This document shows, piece after piece, positions 1 through 13,017 of a DNA stretch of 64,000 bases; the stretch's first letter is position 1; the number at the start of each line of letters is the position of its first letter. The DNA lies in NCBI RefSeq assembly GCF_003073045.1, contig NC_037590.1, positions 44,308,296-44,372,295 on the forward strand. Reading direction: 5' to 3'. The translations under genes were made by a program, and so were the position numbers. The DNA is from Pomacea canaliculata. Lineage: Eukaryota; Mollusca; Gastropoda; Architaenioglossa; Ampullariidae. Under the pieces are notes generated by a model, which was given only the letters and a program-made list of their open reading frames with translations, was not told where the DNA came from and made no database searches.

Positions 1-423
1 CACATATGAAGTCGCACTTATAAGTAGGCATCCAATGTGTCTTAAAAATCACTCACCATTCAAATCATAGTAATAATAATATAATGAATTTGTATAATAT
101 CATATTCCAGTCATATGGACAAGCTAATGGCCCTTTACAACAACAAAATCATAACTACTCATAGTCTCTCTCTCTCACTCACACACACAAAATATTTCTT
201 TAATAAGTAAATGCAATAATTAAATATGCTCAAGCATCTGGGAGCTAGGAAAAGATATCAACTCTTTACATTTGTAAAACTCTATCACAGATCCTCTGAT
301 CACACCTTAATGTTGAGAAGATTATACAAGTAATATTCTGTGTGCTTTCACTCATTTATTTGCATAGTTTTAATAGTCCATTTGTTCACAAAAAAAATGC
401 TGTCTTTTTTTTTTCATTAACAG

Positions 424-3400
424 ACTGCCTGGAGCACAAGTCTTCTTTAAAGCTGGCAGCAATATTGGTAGGCTGATTCTCCTGTTCCTATTCTGAAAGA
501 AGAGACAAAGAAAAAGTTCAATATTTTTATATTGATAAATAGAATTAAAGCCTGTGAGATTTCATCGTCATGTAACAACTTTACCACTAATTCCAGCAAC
601 ATTCTTTTTCTAGACATGTATTATTGTTATTTATTTTGCAATAGATTCTAGTTAGAAGCTACTTACCAATCACCTGCACACGCATGCAATATTGCAATAT
701 TTGTTGAGGTATTGAATTTTTTAATTTATTATTACAGTTAACACTATTTTCAGCTTGTGCATTTGCATGTGTGTGTACACAACAGGAGGATCTGGTGCAT
801 GTTGGTATGGTGGATTGTGATAAGGAGTCTTCCTTATGCAAGAAGCTTGGTCACAAACATGGCAATTATTTCTTCTCTTCTTCCGATGAAATCACTAATG
901 GCAATGGAATGGTCAGTATGTGTTAATTAAACTTAAATGATTGGATTTTTTATGCGTAAACTGTTAATGTTATGGACGTTGCCCATCTTAGTTTGGAAAA
1001 AGAATGATCCCATAAGTCTTTTGTACCTTCTAAAAAATATGTATAGAAATCACTGTTTAAATACCCTGAGTCTGAGAAGATATTGTTTATTTGTTCCAAT
1101 AATCTGTCCTTTTCATATAAATTCCCTTAGCTTTTTATATTTTCTTTATTTATATATGGTTCATTTCCTTTTTTTAAAGAGCAAGGTAAAATACAAGGTT
1201 TAGATCGTAGATCCAAAACCAGAAAGGAGAGAGTGGAAAAGAGGAGATGAAAAGATTTATCATACTCAATTTTTTTTGGAGGGGGAAGCACTTTAAGATA
1301 GTTTATACTAATCCTACTATGCACAGTTTGTGAAATATTACTGTAGTACTTTATTATGTTTGTGTTCATGATCCAAACAGGAAATAGATTCTCTAGAAGT
1401 GAAAGAGGTAGCCTCAAAAGTTTTGTATCAGTTGCCAGACGTTACCAACCTGGACAAAGACACATTCAAGGTATGCTGCCTTCAGCCTCAGATTTATTGA
1501 CTTTTAAGTCAAGAATTTTCTGTAAGGATATTTTAAGTGCACGTGTCAAAGGTCCCATTTACTTAGGGGTGTCAGAACAGTTCACAATGTTTTTGTATGG
1601 TATGTGAAAGGTCAAGTTCAACTCCTGTTCCGCAACTTTTTATGTTTCATGAGAATTAAAATAGGTTTCATAGGTTAAACAAAAACTTTGTATATGTGTT
1701 AAAAGGTCTGAGACAGAAAAACAATGATTTGGAGAAGGTAATTAAAAAAAAGAGAGAATGTTGATGACCACTTGTTGACTGATGCCTGCTGTAGTGATGT
1801 GACACCATGCAGCTTTCACTGGTTACTTTGATATTTATGGTTGTGTAACATGCCATGTAGATGCTGCTGCTTACTTTGATGTTGATGTTCTTGTGATGCA
1901 GGCAATCCTTGACAAGATGAAGTGGGGCCAGGAGAAAGCATGGCTGCTTCACTTTGTAGACTCGAGCCACTCCAACAACCTGGAACTACGGAAGCTGCCT
2001 GCCATGATCACTAACATTAAGGTAGCTCTCTTACTGTATTTGTGTGTGTCATTAAGGTATCTCACTCACTGTATATGTGTATCAATATATTTTCCAAGTA
2101 GTAGTCATTCAGCAGCATGAATTAAATTTCTCATATTAAGTTAATTTTTTTTTTTAATCCATACCTGGTTTTTTTCATGAATAACTGATATTCTTGTAAC
2201 ACAGAAACGTGATACAGATCCAGAAGTCTAAACTTCAAGGAAAAAGATTTCATTCTTTTGACTTTTACATGACCACCAGATTTTTGAGCAGTAACAATGT
2301 GATAGTTTCTGGGAACTTTTATAAATATTTTTTTTTAACTTATAATTATTGAATGCAGATAAGCTAAAGTTATAGGAGTTTTATAGGTTGGAAGAGTCAA
2401 CTGTGCTGAGCTGCCTGAAGAATGTCTCAAGCTACACATCCAAAAGTTTCCCACATTTGTGATTTTTAAACAAGATGGTGGAGCTGAAGTGTACTATGGT
2501 AAGATGGCATATTGCCATTGGTATTGTGTTTCCTCCATTTTGTGGTGGAAACTGGTGAAAATGCACTAGATCCTGATTTTATCATATTTGTTACACTTCT
2601 CTCTTTACACATATTTACTTTGCATGGAACAAATTAGAGAAGGCTGATAAATGGTTTCTCTCTGTGTCTATGTCAGGTATGAAGCAGGTAGCGTAGGTGC
2701 TTATTTAACACCACAGGGATGAAGATGACTTGTTAACAAGTAGAAAAAGTAATGATACTACCCATATCTTTTGGCTGGGTTCTTTAGGGCGAGTGACTGC
2801 GCATGATGTGGCAGCATTTGCTCAGGATAGCACTGTGACACCAATGACCACACTGGACCCTTCTGATTTCCCTAACCGTGTGGTGCTAAGTCGTGACCCA
2901 TGGTTTGTTGACTTTTTTGCTCCAGTAAGTGTACATATTGTTCTCACTGTTCTGTTTGAAAGTATGCTCATGTATTAAAGTGTATGACCTTGCAATTTTG
3001 CTTGTGTTTAGTTTACTACGATGCATGAAAACAGCAGATGTGATTCTTTTTCATCATATCATACAAGAGAACTGAAATTATATGTTATTTCTACAGTTTC
3101 TATAGTTTTAATTGTATAATGTACTTTATAAGAACAAATGTGCCATTTTGATGTGAAAGTGCAATTGATAATGTTCTCTCAATTTTTGTCTGATTTTATC
3201 ATGTGCATTGAAAATACTTGATTCTATATTGATTGTTTCTTTGTTGTTTGTTAAGACTTAAAGTGTTCCCTCATGACATGCCATGATTGTTTCCTCATCA
3301 TTTGCTATTACTTTATCATGCACAGTGGTGTCCTCCTTGCATGAGACTACTTCCCGAGTTTCGCAAGGCTGCCAAGCGGCTGGGCCACACAGTCAACTTT

Positions 3401-6400
3401 GGCACAGTTGATTGCACGATACATACCAGTCTTTGCAGTTCGGTGAGCTTGACAATCTTTTATTTAATCTTCTAAAGTGCTTCATCTTTCTTTCTTTGGG
3501 TTTTGTTTGTTGGGGGTTTTTTTTGGGGGGAGTGGGGGTGGGGAACATAATTTTTCTTGCCATTGTTTACACCAAAATCTGCTTGTTCTAGGGGGAAATT
3601 TTGATTTCACTGTAAATATTTTCTATTCCTATATTAAGATCACTACTTTTTATTTTCAAAACATTTGCAGACTACAGGACCTTAGAAAATAGATGGCCTT
3701 GATGTTTAATGAAAGGAAAAAATATGCCCGAATCTAGTAGCCAAAGGGGCAATGAAGTGATCCACCATGTCTTGGACACAGCTTGTGCAAGGCAGAACCA
3801 TTCTGTCTCCCTCCACTGACGCCACTTATAATGATATCTAACATTAGTGTATTGTTATTTACAAAAACCTAACCCAAGTCAGTTGGAACTGTATGAAAGC
3901 ATTTTTGTTTTTCTCTAGTATTTATCTAAAGGTATTTATATGGCGTTCTATCTGTTTCAGTATAATATCCACTCTTATCCCACTACCATATTCTACAATC
4001 AGACTGTTCCCCACCAGTTCACTGGCCAGCACAATGCACATGATCTGGTAGAATTTATAAAGGTATGAAATCCGCTGACTGTACAGTTACCTCATATGTC
4101 AGCTGCTAGAGCTTGGAATGACTCTGCAGTGGTCTTTATTATGGCATGACCTGAAATGATAAAGCTGTGGGTCGCATAATGCTTTCACACACCCTTGACC
4201 TATGGCCTAACTGTCTAGAATTGTCTTCTGATTTCTCTTTAACTGCATACTTTACATATTTGGTGCGTTTTAGGCTAGTGTACATCTGCTGTATCCTGTA
4301 TTATTTTCCACTAGCCTAGCTCTCATTTTCCCACTGAGAAAGAGAAAAATTTGATCACTTGTATTGATCAAAACAGTCAAAAGACTATGATGGTATAGTT
4401 TGAAATAGTTAAATATTTTGTAAAATACATTTAAATATCTTATTTAAATTGACTGCTTGTCCAGGATACTCTCAGCCCTCCTGTAATCAGCCTGAATTTT
4501 GAGACATTTTATCAGCTGGTTGGGAATAAGCGATCTGATGAAATCTGGGCTGTGGACTTCTTCGCTCCGTGGTGTGGTCCATGCATGCAACTAGCACCTG
4601 AGTGGCGTCGATTAGCTAAGGTACAGCTTGTGTAACTGTCAAAATTGATATGGTGTATGTGCATATGTACATAAGGGTGCTAGAGGACCTGGACTGTGCA
4701 GATGACATTAGTCTCCTATTGCATCAGCAGCAACATGCACAAACCAAACTGAGCAAGTAGAAGAAAGCAGAGAAGACTGGCTTAAAGGTCAGTAGAAAGA
4801 AGATCGAAGTGATGAGAATCAACAACAAGCAGGAACTCCCAATCCAACTCTGGTTTAATTGTTCTTAAAAGCAATAGAAAGGAACTGTTTATCATATTTT
4901 GGTTGGCTTGTTTTATCTCAGTCACTAATCTGGAGCATGCAAACTGAGAAAAATTCCACAATCATGAGAATGATGGTCTCCTGAGAACTGGTAAACTGGA
5001 TATTCACTTTATTTAAAAATGAGTTTACCTAGATGTTTGCAGAATGATCTAATTATGTAAAGCAAGAACTGTTTGTGTTCAGCAGTCTTTCAAACAGTCT
5101 GTTTCATCTGAGTGTGTTACAGATGCTACAGAAGACCACATCATATGTCCATGTTGCTCAAGTCAACTGTCAAGAGCACCAGCATCTGTGTCAAAGAGAG
5201 GGAATTCACTCATACCCATCTATGCGCTTGTACCCTATGGGTGTGGGAACCTCATTTTTGTAAGACTATAGTCAGTTTAACTGGAAAAGTTTGAGTTTGG
5301 CTTAGTTGCACTCTTAGCCAACTATGTTGTTTCAATTATGTCACCAGGTGTATGTAGTCTTATGCCTATATATACACACCTGACTTGTTTACCTTTACAA
5401 GTTTCTCATAATCATCAAAGGAAATACTCAGAGTTAAAGGAATTATAGCTAAGGCCAAAACATTACATCTGTTTGAATTGTGAATGATTAAACACACTAA
5501 CTCATGAATGCATGCTTTTTTGGAAGTATTATAGGTTTGTAATTCTAGGGGTTAATAGTTCTGATGCATACATATAGAGAAAGAAACAGTAATGTCATTT
5601 ATTGCAATACAATGGTTTGAATCACAATGCACACACACCGAGAAAAATGAAATAAAAGATTTTTCCCAATGTAATGTCATCTATTGCAGTATATACAATG
5701 GCTTAAATCACAATGCATACATGAAAAGAAATAAAATTTAGAAATTGTAATGTTATCTGTTTAGTCTATGCAATGGCTTGCATACATATAGAGAAATAAA
5801 GGATTTGTCCTAATGTAATATTGTCTGTTGCAGTGTATACAATGGCTGGAATCGTGATGCACATTCACTGCAGGCCTGGGTTTATGAGTTTGTACCCAGT
5901 CGAGTGGAAAGTCTCAGCTGGCAGACATTTCCCACTCAAGTTTTAGACAGCTCACAGCCCTGGATTGTTGACTTCTATGCCCCATGGTGTGGGCACTGTC
6001 AGGTGTTCAAGCCAGAATTTGAACGTGTAGCTGAGGTACGGTATCAGAAGTTTATTTGTAAAAATTTATGGATAGTCAGTCACTTTTATTCAATGTTTAT
6101 TTTTAGTACTATTTTAAATTTTGTCAAGTAACTGTGAGCAAGACAAATGTATATCATACTAACAGTTTCCGAACATTTTTACAGATATATTCCTAAGAGC
6201 TTAAAGTGTTTACTTCATTGTGTATGGGAATGGCAGATAGATTAGGAACTAAAGAAATCACTTGCTTAACTTTTGTATTTTCTATATTAGTATAATATAT
6301 AATATTTTATGCAGTACAAATTTTAATTATCCCTACCTTGGTGAGATCATTTTCTCTGTTTTGTAAACAAATATTTATTTTTATATTTACAGTGGAACCT

Positions 6401-8919
6401 CGGTTAACGAACTTAATCCGTTCTGGAAAGCTGTTCGTTAACCGAAATGTTCGTTATCCGAAACAATTTTTTCCATAAGAAATAAAGGAAATAGATTTAA
6501 TTGGTTCCCAGCCCCTGTTGACTCGCTATTTGAAAGTTACAGGCTGTATATATATATAGGTATTTGTTTTAATGAGAACATTTATAATGCAATATAAACG
6601 GAGTTAAATAAACATAAACATTAACGAAAGCATTTAAACATCAGAAAACTTGCCGTTGTGACGGCGTGGTTGGAAGCAGGTGTGGGAGGAAGGGGTGGAA
6701 TTACTGCTTTGAATCCCCTCTCCATGAGCACACGTGACATTATAAAATCGGAGGTGACTTCCCTTTTCTGTAGCTTTGAGGTTGAAGAAAAAAACTTGTC
6801 CACTGTCTGTTCCTTCTGCCTTTTTGTAAAACTCTTCGGTAAGACGACATCACATATCCGACAGACGCATGCCACCTTCATACTTTGAAATCATTTCCTT
6901 TTTCAATTCATTTGTTGGCCGCTGCCTTGTCATTACCTCACTACTATTAATTGCTCTTAATCTTCTTTGGAGCCATGATTGATGATTATCTTATTAAAAT
7001 AAAGCACAACAATCACTAAATAAGAAGGATGCGCACAGGTAAGGAACGACTGATCGTAACTGTGTCTCGAGCGCGAATGATGACATGTTGGTCGGTCACG
7101 TGAGGTTCACGTGGCTGTTCGTTATCCGAAATTTTGTTCGCTATCGGAGACAAATTTTTAACGAAATTTTTGTTCGTTATCCGAAATTTTGTTCGCTATC
7201 CGAGACAAATTTTTAGCGAAATTTTTGTTCGTTAACCGAAAAATTCGCTATCCGAGGCGTTCGCTAACCGAGGTTCCACTGTATTTGTAAATGTGAAAAT
7301 TTCAGACTGGTGGTTACTTCAAGGAAAATACACAAAGAATTCTATAGTATCTTTCTCACCTTCTCAAAAGAGGGAACAAGAAAGATTCCAATGGTCAAGG
7401 AGTTAGTTAAATTAAGTATTTGTCCATAATTTACCAAAGCAGTACCTTTCCCTTATCTGCTGATTTCTAACTATACTACCAGTGTTACACTTGAGATGTA
7501 TCCTGTTTTGTAGACTAAATGTCGCAGCTACATTGTATTAATGAAAGTGTGTACACAACAGATGGGAAAAAAAGCTGCATTTTTTTTTTAACAAGTTTAT
7601 TTTTTCCTCTGTGAATGTATTTGAGGTGTGGAATGATAAATTTATCAACATTTCTACTAAGCACACTAGTCAGCTGCTTTAGTTTACTGGTTTGTTAATG
7701 ATTGAGTGTTGTAACAGTACTACTATTCTGCAGATGCTGGAGGGACAGGTTCGTGCAGGTAAAGTGGATTGCGATCAGCACAGGCATCTGTGTACACAGG
7801 CAGGTGTAAATGCTTACCCCAGCGTGCGCTTCTATCCAGGATCTACGTCACCTCATGTTCGACAGGTAGTAGTGCTGTCAATTCTTTGTATATGGCATTT
7901 TCAGGGATTTCGTGCATTAACATTCATGAACTGTGTAATCCATCTTGTCAGACATTTCTAAACAGAGAAAAAAAAATCACCATTCTGTTTTGTCCACTAT
8001 CACCATTCTTGACCTGCTTTATCCATCTTGTCAGATGCATTTGAGCACTTACCACTCAATGACTACACTGATTGCTTTTGGTCATAAGTATTATTAGAAT
8101 CAGGTGAAATTTTATGATATAACTTATATTTTGAATAAAATATTCTTTTTTTTTTGTTTGTTTTTCTTTCAGAAATTAAGCAGAAGTATCCATACAGCTG
8201 GATATCTAAAATATGCTTTCTAGCTTTTTCTCTCTCTCTGCTCATCATTCTTATGTCTCATTCCTTCATATCTTTATATTGAAGGTATATTTATCTAAGA
8301 GTTAAGTAAAAAAAATGGTATTTGACTGTTTTGCAGCATCCTTATGGTTGGCAAATCGAGAGCCAGAATGCTGAACAGATTGTGGCCTTCGTAAGAAAAA
8401 ATATGCGACAGGTATGGCCAGAAGTAACGCAGCCTATATGTTACATGCAATCTTAGTTGTTGTAAGAAGAGAAGATCTTCTATCTCAAATCATGAAGCAT
8501 TACTGCGTAGAATAGGTACTTTTCAAGAAAATGCATTCAAGCTTTGCAAAAATGTAGAGGAAAGAAATTAATGGCAAGCTTTAATGATTGAATGTATAGA
8601 TTCATTTGTAAAATATACTGTTTAAATGACTTCACCATGCTTGTGCACCTGACAGTTCTATGCAGATAACCTGAAGCAGTCTGTGACAGACCTGTCAGTA
8701 ACATAAGAATATCTTGCAGGTCCTTGGATATCAGTCATAGTTTTATTGAACACTTCAGAATCAGTGTATTGTTTTTGACTGCTGTCAACTATGAACTGTT
8801 TGCTATAAAAATGTTGTAGTTCATTGTAAATTACTTTTCCATAAATGTCTCATTTTTGACCTGGTTTTATCATAATTTTTCTGACCCTGTTTCAGCCACA
8901 AGGCCGTGACGAGTTATGA
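424..8919 (+). CDS. DNAJC10: DNAJC10/ERdj5, ER disulfide reductase with J and thioredoxin domains (5' part outside window)
   Basis: ER-lumen co-chaperone that reduces disulfides of misfolded clients for ERAD with BiP. Coding exons: 424-467, 786-911, 1381-1470, 1902-2021, 2387-2498, 2788-2924, 3326-3442, 3961-4062, 4465-4620, 5123-5259, 5834-6035, 7734-7865, 8337-8411, 8896-8919; all phases agree, giving about 523 codons. The fragment begins inside the first redox-dead thioredoxin-like domain (Trxb1; VHVGMVDC near 800), then Trxb2, then three active domains: WCPPC (3326), WCGPC (4570) and WCGHC (5985). The J domain and first CXXC domain must lie upstream. The last exon encodes PQGRDEL and a stop; RDEL is a KDEL-type retrieval signal. 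The order of domains and the absence of CXXC in the first two match human ERdj5. No frame break is seen. Confidence 0.95.
4676..4845 (+). mobile_element. RTE-like LINE reverse transcriptase fragment in DNAJC10 intron
   Basis: Translation shows the polymerase box as DCADDISLL, then a stop, then EKTGLKVSRKKIEVMRIN, the order expected in RTE-clade reverse transcriptases (usual FADDI, then GLKIN...KTKVM). The piece is short and contains a stop, so it is a dead fragment. Clade is assigned from motif memory. Confidence 0.7.
5575..5865 (+). repeat. Degenerate tandem repeat that reiterates the acceptor and start of the next DNAJC10 exon
   Basis: Units of roughly 70-90 bp, each with an A-rich part (GAGAAATAAA-like), TGTAATGTCATCTATTGCAG-like sequence and then TATACAATGGCTtnAATC. 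The last unit is the genuine acceptor and first bases of the exon starting at 5834 (YNGWNRDAH). Earlier copies are near 5601 (AG lost), 5690 (CAG kept) and 5765 (TAG kept). Confidence 0.7.
6390..7281. mobile_element. Tigger/pogo-like DNA transposon, non-autonomous, 892 bp
   Basis: Starts CAGTGGAACCTCGGTTAACG and ends in its inverted complement (CTAACCGAGGTTCCACTG), flanked by TA on both sides as expected for Tc1/mariner-superfamily insertion. Subterminal GTTCGTTATCCGAAA motifs are repeated several times near the 3' end. On the minus strand (about 6730-6850) the piece KRQKEQTVDKFF resembles the C-terminus of Tigger transposases (usual QTTLDxFF). No transposase core is present. Confidence 0.85.
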
Positions 8920-11900
8920 TGTTGCATGGGTGACTAGGAGAAAAATTCAGGGAGGAGTCTGGTTTCTTGCTGCTAAAATCTCAGTCAGCATTTGAGCCCT
9001 TACATTAAATGAAGCTGCTTCATTTGTGTTCTCCACATATTTTTTTTAACTCACATGTTTAAAGGTGGGAAGAAGTCACCCTCAGTTTTTGGTATTTGCC
9101 ATGAGAAAAAGATTTCATATCACACACTACTGGCTCACCATCGTACAGACATTCACCACTGATTTTTCAGACTTTTATTTATTTCTATTTTTTAAAAACC
9201 CTGTGCCCGTAACACAGGCGGCTGAAGAATCTGCCAAATGTTAAGATCAATGACTGCAGTGGGAGTGGCACATCCATCACATCAGTTATCTGATATTGAG
9301 TTTGATGTCAGCCCTGTGACTTCAGTCTTGGCACATCTTTGAACTACAACATCATCATTATGCTAAGTTAACCTCCCACTGCCTCATCCTCAAACATCTA
9401 CATGCATGCACAGAGGCACATTCTCATGCCTACCTTATACTGATATGTGACTGGATGAACCTGTGGAAGTCTGCATATTGTTAGGGTTCTCGATTGAAAC
9501 TTTCTTGCATGTCTCTCCACAAGTGTACTTACCCATATCTGAATGTGTTTGTCTCTCTGCATATACCTAGAAAGTAAAGATTTATGTGATTTCAAGAGAC
9601 CATGTGAGTGAGCAAACAGTAAAGTATGTGGCGTCTTTTGCTGCAGAAATAAGAATATCTTTGCCAGATTATTTTGATTGATCGCTAAATAGAAAGTGGA
9701 TTAGTACTTTATTGTGACTGGAAGTGTTTTGTCTTATGAAAAGATGTGTGTAGAATAGGCGACTGATTAAGCATTTTTCTAAATGGGTCTGTTTGGTGTA
9801 AGTAGCTGATAGTGTTTGTCTCAAGAGATGTCTGTAATGAAGTGTTTGCCTTGAGAGAAGATATGTGTGATGTGGGTAAGGGAGAAAGATGCATATGGCA
9901 GATAGGTTGTTGAAAATGTTGTTGAAACTTCCTTGAATGCAGATTGTGATGGAAGATTTGTCCAGTTTATTATACAGCTGCTAAAAAAAAGCCATGATCA
10001 GATTTGTCATGGTTAGTGCAATCAGGGTACTGTATCGTTGGATTCCAGAGCACACCAATGTCATGAGTTGTCCCAGCAATGTGCCATCATTGACATTACT
10101 CATAATTTTATCATACAGCTGATTTATGATTTTTTAATAATGGCTACAGCTTTGCCTTATTTGCTAGCACTGATGTCCGTAAGCATATGCAGAAGCATTC
10201 CCTAATGTTGATATCTGTGCAGTTGTGACATGTTTATGGCAACTGTCATTATAGCTTTTTTTAGGTTATATGTTGTATTATGTTGTTACTTACATATATC
10301 CTTAGTAGCCAGTACAGTCTGCAGGCGTCCAGTATATAATAGCATTTTCCTGGATTGTAGGCGGCCAGTCTGTATGTTCAAGTTCTGTCCAACTCCATGA
10401 ATAGGGAATGTTGGTGCTGTGACCAAAAAAGTCAGTTTGCAGAAGCCATGCTGTGAAAGAATGTTGCCAAAATAACCGCACACAGAAACAATATATTTAT
10501 GTTTTTGCTCAAAATCTGTTGAACTTGTGTTGTAATGAATTTGCAGTTTCAGCACAGAAAGTCCTCAGGAATAGTTGTGAGCCTAAAGAGCAAGCACTAC
10601 ATATCACCAAGAACTGGGTGAGAAATCAGTCTCCTGTTTAGTGATATGATAGTGTGGCAAATGTCTTCAAGTCAGTGTGGGCAGTCTTATGTCGCAGTGG
10701 TTTGCACTTGTCACCATTGCAGTGAGGATCGGCTGCTCTGGGTTCAGGGCACAGTGTTCTTCCTCAGCATGTGGCATCTGTTTACTGAGCTGGCTGCTTT
10801 GCAGTTATATAACTTTTATGAGCTTAGCACAAAACACCAATTTACCCTTACCCTCCAGAAATTGTGGAATATACAACTTTTACTAGAAAGACTTGATGAA
10901 AGCTCGAAATGTGTGTAAAAGTTTAGTTTTTCTCATACCAGCCTGGTGAAAACTAAAAAGCCACCTAATATCCACAAAACTCTTCAGTTTACTGACAGCT
11001 CAGAGTTGGATTTTTAGCTCCAAAGAAAGTGTGTAGTCTGAGTTGGATGTGTGTTTATCTAACCTTTAGGTGTACAGCAGGAGGTCAATATTTATGTTTC
11101 TTCTTGTTCTAGGGAAGTGAAATTAGGATTTGTGGATCTTGCCAAACTGAATTGGATTCACAACTTTTTATTGGATAACTGGAACTAACTTAATTTGTCT
11201 GAATTTAACAAAAATGATTATGCACACCACATTATAGTGATTATGATTAATGCAGATTTGTTAAAGATGCACGATGAGAATGTTTTTCTGCAATTATTGT
11301 TGGAGGTGCCAAAGTTTTTTTCTAAAAAGTTTATTTTTAAATCAAATCTCTTCTTCGCTATTGTGAGCCATCAGTCATGAAGTAACCATATTGGTTGATG
11401 ATGCTTACACAGCTTCATATGTTAATATTTATAATGCCTTGAGAAACCATGAACCTGGTGTTCATGTATTTTAAAACTATTGTATGAATATATTTTTGTA
11501 GTTCACTTTAATCGCCTGCTATCGATCTGTTTTCATGTTGGGGTTCAGGGGTCGTGACTGAAGTTACAGGTAAAATTTCTGCACCACAATACACATGTAA
11601 AAAGTCATTGAATATGATAATTGGGTGTGTAGTCTAAATCCAGCACTGTTGACAGTAATAAATTTATTTGGATAAAGTGGCATTTCATATTGTGTGTGTT
11701 TTATGTGCGTGCATGCATGCAGACACACTTCCAACCTATCTTTTTTGCAGCTCTGGCACCTATTTACCTTCTTGGTTGTTCTGTTGCTCTAGAGAAAAGC
11801 TGCTAACCGTCCTTAGGATTAACTTCTTTAGATGGGGGTTTGTCTTTGTTGTCCCAGCTGTCAGCATTTAAGTGGAACTCATTTGTTCTGTTACTTTGCC

Positions 11901-13017
11901 AACAACTTTGAGCTTAATTTCATGCTTGAGTTGCGTCAGCTTTTAGTTTTACTTGGCTTAGAATGGAAATTACAGATTGATATTGGGCCGTGCAATTTAT
12001 AGTTTCAAAACATCTACTGGGAAAGTCGGATAATAAAGGTGTGATGGCGGAGTGGGCGATCGATTCAACACATAATGAAGAAACGTAAAAAACCTGACAA
12101 GTATTGGATAATGCCCACATTTTGTGGCACAGGGACCATCATTTTCTGTCAATACCTTTATCGCCACCCTCATAAAATCTCTTGCTTGTTTTTTTGGAGG
12201 ATTTGTTACCGCATATTTCTCTGCCAGATTTCGCAAGTAGTCGCCTAAAAGGTTTAAACGTGGGCCCAGCGCGTACCTGATACACTAACATCTTTTCTTC
12301 AACTCATATTTTTTCATTACTGTTGAGATATTTTAATGTAGTGTTCTGTTTGCCCATTGCCCTTTTAGCCTACTTTTTAAGCTTTCATTTTATTATGATT
12401 ATATAAGGAATCATCTAGATTCTCTAGAACACCCATTCGCCACTTGACTCTGAACACCTACATGCTACATCCCACCGAGGGACACAAAAGATGCACAAAA
12501 AGTCACGTGTCTTACACAGGTATTAACGAGCAAAATACAGACAGAAAAATTACTTCTGTATTCAACCACTCCAACTTTGCAAGGACCCTACTGGGATTAC
12601 CTCCTAACATATTAAGATGAATTATTCTTGCAAGAACTCGGACTATTGCCATTCTAGTTACAAGGGCTTTGCAAACACCAGTGGATTTTTTTTTAATGTA
12701 GTCCAGGTCAAAGGTATCACCTTCAGTTCCATGCTGTAGTTGTGTGTCGTCCACTACCTTTCACAGCTCTTCTTGAATTGAAGGCTTTGCTACCAAACCA
12801 ATCCTGTTTCTAACAATCAGCCGTCGCAAACAAATACCATTGCATTTTCTTTTCCTTTTTATCCTTTTATCAGAAAATCCACACGGGTATGACTAAGCCA
12901 AACTGGCATTAGCAGTCGGTACGTGGACCAGAATGGAGCTTCAAATCTTGACAACAGCAATGAATTTTGCGTGCACCTACCCACAGGGTTGATGAAGGAA
13001 GTGCCGCATCTCAACTT
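8920..13017. other. DNAJC10 3' UTR, then intergenic DNA with no supported gene
   Basis: The first clear AATAAA after the DNAJC10 stop is at 11657, so the 3' UTR may run about 2.7 kb; an ATTAAA near 9003 could end it earlier. From 11700 to 13017 there are only short open frames on the minus strand (for example 11997-12236 and 12512-12754). I recognise no family in them and they lack convincing splice partners. Confidence 0.4.
11657..11662 (+). terminator. Candidate polyadenylation signal AATAAA of DNAJC10
   Basis: AATAAA followed by T-rich sequence, the first canonical signal after the stop codon at 8919. Assignment is by position only. Confidence 0.4.

Noticed and set aside
424-467. Reading of this piece as LPGAQVFFKAGSN
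   Set aside because: The alternative frame DCLEHKSSLKLAAIL joins in phase with the next exon and matches ERdj5 (DCLTSQTRLRLSGML).
11997-12754. Two minus-strand open frames (one with KKQARDFMRVAIKVL)
   Set aside because: Not recognised, different frames, no clear splice link; left as unexplained sequence.
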